A stretch of 64,000 nucleotides of DNA from DATAVK01 sp036267755. Lineage in GTDB: Bacteria > Actinomycetota > Actinomycetes > JAFAQI01. The stretch spans positions 3,174 through 67,173 of the forward strand of contig DATAVK010000137.1 in assembly GCA_036267755.1 (NCBI GenBank), in the 5' to 3' direction. A program made the position numbers and the translations under genes. Positions 1-7,968 of the stretch are shown here, one piece after another. The notes beneath the pieces were generated by a model. The model worked only from the letters and a program-made list of their open reading frames with translations. It was not told the origin of the DNA and made no database searches. Position 1 is the first letter of the stretch; every line of letters starts with the position of its first letter.

Positions 1-321
1 CTCGTCGACCGAGGCATGGATCGGGAACACCTTGGTCAGGCCGGTGATCCGGAAGATCTTGAGGATCCGCTCCTCGGTGCACACCAGGCGGAGCGTGCCG
101 TCGTGAGCGCGGACTCGTTTGAGTCCACCCACGAGCACGCCCAGACCGGTCGAGTCCAGGAAGTCGACCTTCTCCATGTCCACGATCAGGTGATAACTCC
201 CAGCGGACACTAGGTCGATGAGCTGCTCACGCAGCTTGGGCGCCGTGTAGACGTCAATCTCGCCGCCCACAGTGACCACGGTGTGGTCACCCTCGGTCTT
301 TGTCGACAGGGACAGGTCCAC
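1..321 (-). CDS. bldG: BldG-type anti-sigma factor antagonist (STAS domain), C-terminus cut by window edge
   Basis: This is a STAS-domain anti-anti-sigma factor. Such proteins bind anti-sigma kinases and are switched off by serine phosphorylation. The visible 107 residues begin at a GTG preceded by GGAGGAA. They contain the phosphorylation-site motif FLDSTGLGVLVGG and the motif KIFRITGLTKVFPIH, and the whole stretch resembles Streptomyces BldG as I remember it. BldG is required for aerial development and antibiotic production in Streptomyces. Only the last residues are missing. The divergent helicase gene starts about 110 bp away, the same neighbour I recall in Streptomyces. Confidence 0.93.
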   Translation of the reverse strand, partial: MDLSLSTKTEGDHTVVTVGGEIDVYTAPKLREQLIDLVSAGSYHLIVDMEKVDFLDSTGLGVLVGGLKRVRAHDGTLRLVCTEERILKIFRITGLTKVFPIHASVDE

Positions 322-429
322 GCGATTCCTCCAGCAGCCGGTACGGCGCAACGGTGACAATGAAAGCACGCCCGAGTCAAGCGCGCCGAGAGCCTCCGCG
401 TCGTACCCCGATGGCAGACTCAGAAGGCG

Positions 430-2787
430 ATGATGTCGCTAGCTGCGCTCGATGCTCCGGTCGAGTCCCCGACCGCCCGGCTGCTTCGCCAGCCCCGGCG
501 CGCCGAGCGCGTCACGCACGTCGAACGGCTGCCGCCGCGCAACGGCACGGTCGCCGACTGGCCGAGCTGGGTCGCGCCCGCCGTGCTGTCGGCACTGCGG
601 GCACGAGGCATCGCGGCGCCGTGGTCCCATCAGGTCGAGGCCGCCGACCTCGCCTGGTCCGGCCAGTCGGTCGTCCTGTCCACCGGCACCGCGTCCGGCA
701 AGTCGCTCGGCTACCTGCTGCCGGGCCTCACACTCGCCTGCAACGGAAGCGGGACGACGCTGTACCTCGCCCCGACGAAAGCGCTGGCCGCCGACCAGGC
801 GCGCGCGATCGGAGCGCTCGGGCTCACCGAGGTGCGAGCGGCGATGTACGACGGAGACACCCCGACCGAAGAGCGCGACTGGGCGCGCCGCCACGCCGAC
901 GTCGTCCTCACCAACCCCGACATGCTCCACCACGCCATGCTCCCGGGACACGCCCGCTGGGCGGCGTACCTCAAGCGGTTGAGCCTGGTGGTGGTCGACG
1001 AGTGCCACGGCTACCGCGGGGTGTTCGGCTCCCACGTGGCGATGGTGCTGCGGCGGTTGCGGCGAATCGCGGAGCACTACGGCGCCGACCCGGTCTTCGT
1101 GCTCGCCTCGGCCACGGTGTCGGAGCCGGCCCTGATGGCCCGGCGGCTGCTCGCCCTGCCAGTGGCCGAGGTGACCCAGGACGGTTCGCCACGAGGGGCG
1201 CTCGACGTCGTGCTGTGGGAGCCGCCGCTGTTGCCCGGCTCCGCGCCAGGCGAGTCGGCCGACGCAGCTGCCGTCCCAGTACGCCGGACCGCGACCGCGG
1301 AGGCGTCCGATCTGCTCGCCGACCTGGTCTCGGCCGAGATCCGGACCGTCGCGTTCGTACGCTCGCGCCGCGGCGCCGAGTCCGTCGCCCTCGGTGCCCG
1401 GCGCGCGCTGGCCGAGTCGGCGCCGGCGCTCGTGGGTCGGGTCGCGGCGTACCGAGCGGGTTACCTCGCCGAGGAGCGGCGCGCCCTCGAACGCGCGCTG
1501 CACAGCGGCCGGCTGCTCGGGCTCGCGACCACCAACGCCCTCGAGCTCGGAGTGGACGTCAGCGGGCTCGACGCCGTGCTGATGGCCGGCTGGCCCGGTA
1601 GCCGCACGTCGATGTGGCAGCAGGCGGGGCGAGCCGGCCGCACCGGCGGGGACGCGGTCGCCGTCCTGATCGCGCGCGACGACCCGCTCGACACCTATCT
1701 GGTTCACCACCCCGAGGCGGTGTTCGGCCAGCCGGTCGAGGCGGCAGTGCTCGACCCCGACAACCCGTGCGTCCTCGGCCCGCACCTCGCGGCAGCTGCC
1801 GCGGAGATCCCGTTGACCGAGGCGGACCTTCCGCTCTTCGGACCGGCGGCACCCGCCGTCCTCGACGACTTGGTCGCGGCCGGACTGCTGCGCCGGCGTA
1901 CCGCGGGTTGGTACTGGACGCGTCGGGAACGGGCGTCGGACCTTGCCGACATCCGGGGCTCGGGAGGCGTCCCCATCGGCATCTGCGAGGGCGCTACCGG
2001 ACGGTTGCTCGGCACGGTCGACGCGAACGCGGCTCACGGCGCCGTACATGACGGCGCGGTGTACCTCCACCAGGGCGAGACCTACGTCGTGGACCGACTT
2101 GACCTCGACGATCGCGTCGCGCTGGTGTCGGCCGCGACGGTCGACTACACGACGCACGCCCGCGACCTGACCGAGATCTCGGTGGTATCCGCAGAGCAGG
2201 TCACCCGCTTCGACGGTGTGACGTTGGCCCTGGGCACGGTCGACGTCACGCATCAGGTGGTGTCCTACCTCCGACGCCGGCTCGGGTCGGGTGAGGTGAT
2301 CGGCGAGGAGCCACTCGACCTGCCGATCCGCGAGCTCCGCACCAAGGCGGTCTGGTGGACCGTGACCGACGACGTGTTGAGCGCGGCCGGTATCACCGCT
2401 GCCGACCTGCCCGGGGCAGCCCACGCCGCCGAGCACGCCTCGATCGGCCTGCTCCCCCTGGTGGCGACCTGCGACAGGGGGGACATCGGCGGCGTGTCGA
2501 CGGCGCTGCACCCCGACACGGGACTCGCGACGGTCTTCGTGTACGACGGCCATCCGGGCGGCGCGGGGTTCGCGGCGCGTGGCTTCGCCGCGGCTAGGCA
2601 GTGGCTCGTCGCCACCCGCGACGCGATCGCCGCGTGCGAGTGCGAGTCGGGGTGCCCGTCCTGTGTCCACTCACCGAAGTGCGGCAACGGCAACGAGCCG
2701 CTGGACAAGGCCGCGGCGCTTCGGCTGCTGTCGACTGTCGCGGGAGTCTGCTGGGCCGAGCCGACCCTCGACCTGGTCGCCGACTGA
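430..2787 (+). CDS. DEAD/DEAH-box helicase with C-terminal DUF1998-like zinc domain (MrfA family)
   Basis: This 785-residue superfamily 2 helicase has a Q-motif-like stretch (APWSHQVEA), Walker A STGTASGKS, motif II DECH, motif III SAT and motif VI QQAGRAGR in order. The last 100 residues carry a cysteine cluster (CECESGCPSCVHSPKCGNG) typical of the DUF1998/MrfA C-terminus, a probable zinc site. MrfA helicases act in DNA repair; the B. subtilis enzyme takes part in excision of mitomycin lesions. The matching mycobacterial gene is, as I recall, Rv3649. Two adjacent ATG codons (430 and 433) are possible starts. It converges with the tad operon. Confidence 0.93.
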   Translation: MMSLAALDAPVESPTARLLRQPRRAERVTHVERLPPRNGTVADWPSWVAPAVLSALRARGIAAPWSHQVEAADLAWSGQSVVLSTGTASGKSLGYLLPGLTLACNGSGTTLYLAPTKALAADQARAIGALGLTEVRAAMYDGDTPTEERDWARRHADVVLTNPDMLHHAMLPGHARWAAYLKRLSLVVVDECHGYRGVFGSHVAMVLRRLRRIAEHYGADPVFVLASATVSEPALMARRLLALPVAEVTQDGSPRGALDVVLWEPPLLPGSAPGESADAAAVPVRRTATAEASDLLADLVSAEIRTVAFVRSRRGAESVALGARRALAESAPALVGRVAAYRAGYLAEERRALERALHSGRLLGLATTNALELGVDVSGLDAVLMAGWPGSRTSMWQQAGRAGRTGGDAVAVLIARDDPLDTYLVHHPEAVFGQPVEAAVLDPDNPCVLGPHLAAAAAEIPLTEADLPLFGPAAPAVLDDLVAAGLLRRRTAGWYWTRRERASDLADIRGSGGVPIGICEGATGRLLGTVDANAAHGAVHDGAVYLHQGETYVVDRLDLDDRVALVSAATVDYTTHARDLTEISVVSAEQVTRFDGVTLALGTVDVTHQVVSYLRRRLGSGEVIGEEPLDLPIRELRTKAVWWTVTDDVLSAAGITAADLPGAAHAAEHASIGLLPLVATCDRGDIGGVSTALHPDTGLATVFVYDGHPGGAGFAARGFAAARQWLVATRDAIAACECESGCPSCVHSPKCGNGNEPLDKAAALRLLSTVAGVCWAEPTLDLVAD

Positions 2788-2814
2788 GCCGTCACGTCGC
2801 CACTGTGGCGCCGC

Positions 2815-3171
2815 TCACTGCGCAGCTGGCCCGGCGCGGGCCTGCCCGACCGCGCTGCCGAACCGACTCAACCCGCCAGGCAGCGGGAGTCTGACTTCGA
2901 CCTGGGCTCCCGCGCCGTCTAGGCCACATCGCGTCAGTTGCGCGCCGTCGACGCGGGCGATCGCTGCGGCTGCTGCGCATGCAGCGGCCGGCCCGGCGAC
3001 AACGTCACCGGCGGCGGCGAGCGCCGCCGCGTCAGCTGCGGTGGCCGCGCGGTGGCGGGCGACGACAACCGTGCCGATCGCCGCGCAGCTCATCGCGACC
3101 GTGACGACGACGGCCATGGCGATGACCACCCACAACGTGGCCGACCCGGCGTCTCGTCGATCGCTGCTCAC
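2815..3171 (-). CDS. Tad-cluster small membrane protein (Rv3654c-like minor pseudopilin)
   Basis: This 118-residue protein is the last gene of the tad operon. It has a short basic N-terminus, one hydrophobic segment (about residues 13-37) and an alanine-rich C-terminal half with a few cysteines. A Gly followed by SATLW precedes the hydrophobic segment like a prepilin cleavage site, but position +5 is Trp rather than the usual Glu. The GTG start at 3171 overlaps the upstream stop by 4 bp, which implies translational coupling. It most resembles the secretion-neighbourhood TadE-like family (Rv3654c position). It could instead be a TadG-like membrane protein. Confidence 0.8.
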   Translation of the reverse strand: MSSDRRDAGSATLWVVIAMAVVVTVAMSCAAIGTVVVARHRAATAADAAALAAAGDVVAGPAAACAAAAAIARVDGAQLTRCGLDGAGAQVEVRLPLPGGLSRFGSAVGQARAGPAAQ

Positions 3172-3581
3172 GGCGGCGAGTCGGTGGTCTCGACGTCGTC
3201 GCTGGCGTGACCCGCAACCGTGACGCCGGGCAGCAGCCGTGACAGGCCCAGCGGCGCCACGCGGACAGTGACCGTCGCGGTGACGACAGTTGCCGACCGC
3301 GAGATCTCGAGCCCGGCTCCCGCCGGTGCAGCGTCGAGCGCTGTGCTTCGGGCGAGCTGACCGGTCTCGCCCCGAGCTGCGAGCCGCGCCCCGACCGCGG
3401 CGGCGTCGACGCATCGCAGTTGTGCCGTGATGAGGGCGACGCCGTACAAGGCAGCGACCAGCACGAGAACCAGCGCGGGCAACGCGACCGCAAGCTCCGC
3501 CGTCACCATCCCTGCCTCGCCGGAGCGGTGCTGGGCCGGCCCGGCCGTGGGGATCCGGCCTCGGCCGGGCCGGAGTCTCAC
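3168..3581 (-). CDS. TadE-like pseudopilin
   Basis: This is a TadE-family protein of 137 residues when started at the GTG that overlaps the upstream stop by 4 bp. A 24-residue leader ends in Gly, followed by MVTAELAVALPALVLVLVA. That is a prepilin-type site with Glu at +5 and then a transmembrane helix. The remainder is an extracytoplasmic domain of about 90 residues. TadE pseudopilins help assemble Flp pili or related surface fibres. The position matches Rv3655c. An internal ATG at 3509 (the mature N-terminus) is a less likely start because it would remove the leader. Confidence 0.85.
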   Translation of the reverse strand: MRLRPGRGRIPTAGPAQHRSGEAGMVTAELAVALPALVLVLVAALYGVALITAQLRCVDAAAVGARLAARGETGQLARSTALDAAPAGAGLEISRSATVVTATVTVRVAPLGLSRLLPGVTVAGHASDDVETTDSPP

Positions 3582-3757
3582 AGCCCGACGTGCAAGGCGC
3601 GGGAGATGATCTCCTGCAGCAGGCTGCTCGCGAATCCACTGGTCAAAATCTTGTAGAGCAAGGCGCCGAAGCTGCACGCCGCCACCGTGCCGACCGCATA
3701 CTCCGCCGTCGACATCCCCTCATCCGAGGCTCGCACCAGCTGCCAGAGCTTGCGCAT
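3578..3757 (-). CDS. Small Flp-type pilin subunit (DUF4244)
   Basis: This 59-residue protein has the layout of a Flp pilin: a 14-residue basic leader ending DEG, then MSTAEYAVGTVAACSFGALLY, with the expected Glu at +5 of the mature form and a single hydrophobic helix. It is the probable major fibre subunit, equivalent to Rv3656c. The ATG at 3757 is preferred over the one at 3763 because AGGGG lies 8 nt upstream of the former but only 2 nt from the latter. A 151-bp gap to tadC, holding a GC-rich palindrome, may give it extra expression. Confidence 0.87.
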   Translation of the reverse strand: MRKLWQLVRASDEGMSTAEYAVGTVAACSFGALLYKILTSGFASSLLQEIISRALHVGL

Positions 3758-3908
3758 CACCATGTCCCCTCCGATCGCCGGCGGCCGGCCGGCTCGGGCC
3801 CGCGGTTGCGGGCAGGTCCAGCGTCGGGGTGAGGAAGGGCGAGAAACGCCGGGATCGCAGCGCTGTGGACGTCGCCGTCTCTCCCGGTCGGTGTGCATCG
3901 ATCCGCCC

Positions 3909-4649
3909 TCAACGCAGCACGGGCAGCAACCCGATCACGAGTGGCACTACGGCGACCAGGACGAACGCCGGCAGGAAGCAGAGTCCGAGCGGCACCACCA
4001 CCCATACCGAGGCTTGTCGAACCCGTTGCTGCAGTCCGGTTCGCCGCTGGGCCCGTAGCCGGGACGCTGTACGTCGGAGCTCGTCGGCCGTCGCGGCTCC
4101 GCTGTGGGACGTCCGGATCGCGGTGCGCGCGATCGGCGCGAGCCGGGCATCCGCCAGCCAGGGCGCCCATGCCTGGTCGGGCGACGCGCCGGCACCCAGC
4201 GCCGCCGCGACGGCTCGGCACCGTTGCCGCAGCACCTCGTCCTCGACACCCTCGGCCGCGGCGGCCACTGCCTCCGATAGCAACGTCCCGCCCGCCAGAG
4301 CGGCGGCGACGAGATCGGCGACGAGGGCGACGGCGCCGCCATCGACCTCGAGGTCAGCCGAGCCGCCGCCGAACCGCACCATCACCACCGCGAGTACACC
4401 TCCGGCGACCACTCCGAGCACCGGGCCGAGCACGGCGACCGCCGCGATCAGCGCCACGATCGCGGCCGCGATTCGACGCCGTCGCGTCAGCCGGGTTGCC
4501 GCCCGGCGCGGCGACGGCTGATCCGTGGCCGCGGCGGGGTTGGCCGCGTCGATCGAGAGACCGCTCAACCGGCGGCTGGGAGCGGGCGGCGGCCTCACCG
4601 TCAGCCCGGCTGCGATCGCGATGGCGGACGCGGCGAACGCGATCACCAT
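3909..4649 (-). CDS. tadC: TadC-like inner-membrane platform protein (type II secretion F domain)
   Basis: This 246-residue membrane protein is predicted to form half of the Tad pilus platform with TadB. There are hydrophobic segments near residues 1-17 and 62-93 and two at the C-terminus. Between them lies a cytoplasmic helical domain of T2SSF type, with the small-residue-rich stretches LVAAALAGG and AALGAGASPDQAW. The start overlaps the tadB stop by 7 bp, so the two are probably co-translated. The position equals Rv3657c. Confidence 0.88.
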   Translation of the reverse strand: MVIAFAASAIAIAAGLTVRPPPAPSRRLSGLSIDAANPAAATDQPSPRRAATRLTRRRRIAAAIVALIAAVAVLGPVLGVVAGGVLAVVMVRFGGGSADLEVDGGAVALVADLVAAALAGGTLLSEAVAAAAEGVEDEVLRQRCRAVAAALGAGASPDQAWAPWLADARLAPIARTAIRTSHSGAATADELRRTASRLRAQRRTGLQQRVRQASVWVVVPLGLCFLPAFVLVAVVPLVIGLLPVLR

Positions 4650-5461
4650 CGCGTTGCCCAGCGCGTGATTCGGGACATCGCGATCACACCCGCGGCGTCC
4701 AGCAGTCCAGCGACGGCCAGCAGCCCCCAGCCGAGCGGGCGGTGGAGCAGTAGCCGGAACGGGTGTGCGCCGATCGACTGCCCCAGCGCCAGCCCCATCA
4801 GCGGCAGCCCGGCGAGCAGGACGACGGTGGCGCGCGGTGCGGCCAGCGCGCTATCGAGCTCAAGCTGCAGCTCCCGTTCGGCGTCGAGCGTGTCGGTCAA
4901 CCGGTCAAGTACGGCGGCGAGCCGACCGCCGGTGGTCTCGGTGACCCGCCAGGCGGCGGCGACTTGCCGCAACGCATCGGCGCCGGGCTCGTTCGCCGCG
5001 AGTAGCAGACCATCGGCGGCCGGCATCCCGGCGGCGACAGCGACCGCCGCGGCGGACACTGCGTCCCGCAGCGGCCCGGCCCAGGGTCCCGCCGCGGCAA
5101 GCGCGAGCGCCGGGGTCCGGCCGGCCCGCAGCTCCGCGGCCAGCGCTGCCGTCAGCTCGACCGTCGCGGCGGCCGTTGCCGCTCGTTGCTGCGCGGACTG
5201 CCGAGCCGACCAGGCCCGGACGCCCACCGTGGACGCGACGACAACGAGGACCGGGATGGCGACGTTGACGCGGGCAGCGGCCACCGCGGTGCCGATCACC
5301 ACGGCCAGCAGCGGCCGCCACCCTCGGCGAAGACCGAGGGGCGACGGCGTACTTTCCGACTCGCTGTCGGTGAGAGTCGACAGCCGCCGTCGAACCGCTC
5401 CGCGGCGGCCCGCTGTCGCCACCGCCAGGGCCGCGGCCACCGCGGCGAGCCAAACGGTCAC
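4643..5461 (-). CDS. tadB: TadB-like inner-membrane platform protein (type II secretion F domain)
   Basis: This 272-residue T2SSF-domain membrane protein has N-terminal hydrophobic segments (about residues 3-15 and 43-70), a central helical cytoplasmic domain (LAAELRAGRTPALALAAAG, then ETTGGRLAAVLDRL) and two C-terminal helices. The GTG start at 5461 overlaps the cpaF stop by 4 bp. A longer in-frame ORF reaches further upstream, but that part lies inside cpaF and is not needed. It should work with TadC and the CpaF ATPase in assembling surface fibres. Confidence 0.88.
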   Translation of the reverse strand: MTVWLAAVAAALAVATAGRRGAVRRRLSTLTDSESESTPSPLGLRRGWRPLLAVVIGTAVAAARVNVAIPVLVVVASTVGVRAWSARQSAQQRAATAAATVELTAALAAELRAGRTPALALAAAGPWAGPLRDAVSAAAVAVAAGMPAADGLLLAANEPGADALRQVAAAWRVTETTGGRLAAVLDRLTDTLDAERELQLELDSALAAPRATVVLLAGLPLMGLALGQSIGAHPFRLLLHRPLGWGLLAVAGLLDAAGVIAMSRITRWATRW

Positions 5462-6630
5462 ATCGGCCCGGCGGGATCGGGCTCCGTCGTACCCAACCGC
5501 TCGGCGAGCACCTCGGCCCCGCCCAGCGGGAGTGCCCGGCCACCGTCGAAGCGGTACGCCGGACGCACCTCCGCCCGGCCGCTGGCGCCAGGGACGAGCA
5601 CGCCCAGGCCCACGACCACCCGTCGTCCGGTCGCGTCGCGGGCGAGGTGCACCACGGCGTCGACCGCGGCCAGCAACAGGCTGTGCGCCGCCTCCCGCGG
5701 TACGCCGGCCCGGACACACAGCGACTCGATCCGGGCGGGCACATGTTCGGCCCGGTTGGCGTGCACGGTCCCGCAACCGCCCTCGTGGCCGGTGTTGAGC
5801 GCCGCGAGCAGGTCCAGCACCTCGTTGCCGCGCACCTCACCGACGACCAGCCGATCCGGCCGCATCCGCAGTGCCTGCCGGACCAGGGTCTCGAGACTGA
5901 CGGCGCCCTCACCTTCGGTGTTTGGCACGCGGGCAGCGAGGCGGACCACGTGCGGGTGCTCAGGTCGCAGCTCCGGGGCGTCCTCAACGAGCACCAGCCG
6001 CTCGGCCGGGGCCGCCGACGACAGCAGCGTCGAGAGCACGGTTGTCTTCCCACTGCCCGTGCCGCCCGTCACGAGAAACGCCAGCCGGCCCCGCACCAAC
6101 GCCCGAAGCAGCCGCACACCCGGCGACGGCACGGCACCGAGACCGACCAGATCCTCGAGGGAGAACGTGCGGCGCGGCGGCACCCGCAGCGACAGGCAGG
6201 TGCCTTGCGGCGACAGCGGAGGGAGGATCGCGTGGACGCGAGTGCCGTCGGGTAGCCGGGCGTCCGCATAGGGCGCGGCATCGTCCAGTCGTCGGCCACC
6301 CGCACCGATCAGCCGCACCGCTAGGCGTCGTACCGCCGCCTCGTCGGGCAGATCCAGGCCAGCGCGCTCGGGGCCAGCGCCACGGTCGACCCACACCGGG
6401 CCGGGGCCGTTGACGAGGACATCCGTGACGCCAGGCTCCCGGAGCAGCGGCTCGAGCACTCCGGCGCCGATGATTTCCGAACGCAGCGTGTGGGAGGCGG
6501 CGAGCAGGCCGCTGGCGCCGGCCATGGGTGCCTCGTCGTGCAGCGCCGCGGCGAGCGCGGCCGGGTCCAGGCCGCCCGGCGCGAGCGAGATCCGCCGGCG
6601 AACCCGATCGAGCAGCGCGTCGTCGCTCAC
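5458..6630 (-). CDS. cpaF: CpaF/TadA-type secretion ATPase
   Basis: This 390-residue AAA-type traffic ATPase of the Tad system has an N-terminal domain followed by Walker A GGTGSGKTT, an Asp box (LVLVEDAPELRPEHPHVV), a Walker B-like stretch (MRPDRLVVGEVRG) and a His box (NTGHEGGCGTVHAN). It is the motor predicted to drive TadB/TadC. The GTG start overlaps the ssd stop by 4 bp. The gene corresponds to Rv3659c. No secretin, TadV peptidase or outer-membrane gene lies nearby, as expected for a monoderm. Confidence 0.94.
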   Translation of the reverse strand: MSDDALLDRVRRRISLAPGGLDPAALAAALHDEAPMAGASGLLAASHTLRSEIIGAGVLEPLLREPGVTDVLVNGPGPVWVDRGAGPERAGLDLPDEAAVRRLAVRLIGAGGRRLDDAAPYADARLPDGTRVHAILPPLSPQGTCLSLRVPPRRTFSLEDLVGLGAVPSPGVRLLRALVRGRLAFLVTGGTGSGKTTVLSTLLSSAAPAERLVLVEDAPELRPEHPHVVRLAARVPNTEGEGAVSLETLVRQALRMRPDRLVVGEVRGNEVLDLLAALNTGHEGGCGTVHANRAEHVPARIESLCVRAGVPREAAHSLLLAAVDAVVHLARDATGRRVVVGLGVLVPGASGRAEVRPAYRFDGGRALPLGGAEVLAERLGTTEPDPAGPM

Positions 6631-7679
6631 GCCGCGACCCGACCGGCCGTCGCCAGCTCAGTCAGCAGGGACCGGCAGCAGTCGTGCAGCGTGCCGCGAG
6701 ACCGGCCAATGGGCGGCCTGCCTTGGCGGGCGGCAATCGCGACGTCCCGGTCGCGCCGCAGCACGGCTCGCACCGGAAGCCCGAGCGCGGTGCCCACGTC
6801 GTCGGGGGCAAGACGGGGCGATCCGGCATCGCAGATGACGAGCCCGGTCACGGTGGCCACGGCGCGCAGCCGCCGCGCCACCCTCACCGCCGCGGCGCTA
6901 GACCGGACCGTGGTCGGCACCACCAGCAGGACCTCGTCACAGTCGGCAGCACAGACCTCCGCGGCTGGGTCGAGCGCTCGCGGTAGGTCGACGACGACCG
7001 TGGGCACCGCCCGGGACGCGGCGTCGACCACGCTGCTCGCTGCCTCGGCGGGCAGCTCGATGACGTCACCGCGGTCCCACGACAGCAGGGCCACGCCATC
7101 GACCTGCGGCAGCGCGTCAAGCAGGGCCGCGGCCGAGAGCCGGCCGCTGGTCCCGGCGAGATCGGCCCATCGGGCTCCCGGCCGGTGCTCGGCTCCGAGC
7201 AGTACATCGAGTCCGCCACCCAGCGGGTCGGCGTCGATCAGGATGACCGCGCCGGTCCGCGCGGCCGTCAGGGCCAGCCCGGCCGCCAACGTCGAAGCAC
7301 CTGCACCACCGCACCCGCCGACGATGCCGACCACGGCACCGCGACTGTGGGCCGGCTCGGCAGCTGCGACCAGCAACTCCAGGAGCCGGGACTCGCCCTC
7401 GGGCAAGGTCAGGAGCTGCTGGGCTCCCACTGCCACGGCCCGATGCCACAGCGCCTCGTCGGGAGACTGCTCGGTGACGACCACGACGCCATCCCGGCGA
7501 GGCACCCCGGGAACCGCGACGACATCGGGGCCCAGCACCACCAGGCCGGCCGACTTCCAGGCTGCTCTGGCTGCGGCGCCCGGCGACTGCATCTGTACCG
7601 GTGCGCCCGCAAGAGCGGCCAGCCGGGCGACCGCATCGCGCACGCCGTCGTCGCGGGTGACCAACAGGACGGGGAGCAT
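6627..7679 (-). CDS. ssd: Septum-site-determining-like protein Ssd (CpaE/MinD-like ATPase fold)
   Basis: This 350-residue protein heads the tad operon and matches the Rv3660c family, whose mycobacterial member affects septum formation. In Tad systems the same position is held by CpaE/TadZ localisation proteins. It has an N-terminal receiver-like region (from MLPVLLVTRDDGV), then a MinD-like domain beginning VVGIVGGCGGAGASTLAAG, with switch motif LIDADPLGGGLD. The P-loop lacks the deviant lysine of KGGxGKT, so ATP hydrolysis is doubtful. The ATG at 7679 is chosen because the longer reading frame would read through the 6C RNA. Confidence 0.87.
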   Translation of the reverse strand: MLPVLLVTRDDGVRDAVARLAALAGAPVQMQSPGAAARAAWKSAGLVVLGPDVVAVPGVPRRDGVVVVTEQSPDEALWHRAVAVGAQQLLTLPEGESRLLELLVAAAEPAHSRGAVVGIVGGCGGAGASTLAAGLALTAARTGAVILIDADPLGGGLDVLLGAEHRPGARWADLAGTSGRLSAAALLDALPQVDGVALLSWDRGDVIELPAEAASSVVDAASRAVPTVVVDLPRALDPAAEVCAADCDEVLLVVPTTVRSSAAAVRVARRLRAVATVTGLVICDAGSPRLAPDDVGTALGLPVRAVLRRDRDVAIAARQGRPPIGRSRGTLHDCCRSLLTELATAGRVAA

Positions 7680-7786
7680 GGGGCCACCGTCGTCGATGCG
7701 ACCGCGCCGGAGCGGCCGGGCGGATGCGCATGTGGATGGCTCGGCACCGCAGCGAGGCTGGGGATGACATGGCCCGGACGTGGGAC

Positions 7787-7852
7787 GACCCCCGCTGGGG
7801 GGGTAGCGGGGGCCGTCACAAGATCCGGCTTCGGGGGGGTGAGCCGGATCAG
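7787..7852 (-). ncRNA. 6C small RNA (two C-loop hairpins)
   Basis: Two consecutive hairpins lie in the gap between ssd and the HAD gene. On the minus strand the first has the stem GATCCGGCT/AGCCGGATC (7822-7850). The second has the stem CCCCCGCT/AGCGGGGG (7789-7812). Each presents a run of seven C in its loop. This is the defining architecture of the actinobacterial 6C RNA. As I recall, the M. tuberculosis 6C gene also lies beside Rv3660c (ssd), so structure and location agree. The exact ends are not determined, and I see no convincing promoter hexamers. Confidence 0.85.
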
Positions 7853-7953
7853 ATCGATGTCGCAAGGCGACGACTGTCACATGCCCGCGTCAAGGACCAT
7901 CAAACCAGCGAACCGCGAGACATTTGCATCAGGGATGGATTATCGGTTCGCCG

Positions 7954-7968
7954 TACGCTGGGGCAATG
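7954..7968 (+). promoter_or_regulatory. -10 box of a predicted leaderless HAD transcript
   Basis: TACGCT at 7954-7959 ends 6 nt before the ATG at 7966, and no ribosome binding site precedes that ATG. The spacing would place the transcription start at or next to the A of the start codon. No clear -35 is visible. Confidence 0.55.

Noticed and set aside
439..2670. 743-residue open frame opposite the helicase
   Set aside because: It is an antisense frame kept open by high GC; the protein is low-complexity Arg/Gly/Ala-rich and the helicase on the other strand has all its motifs.
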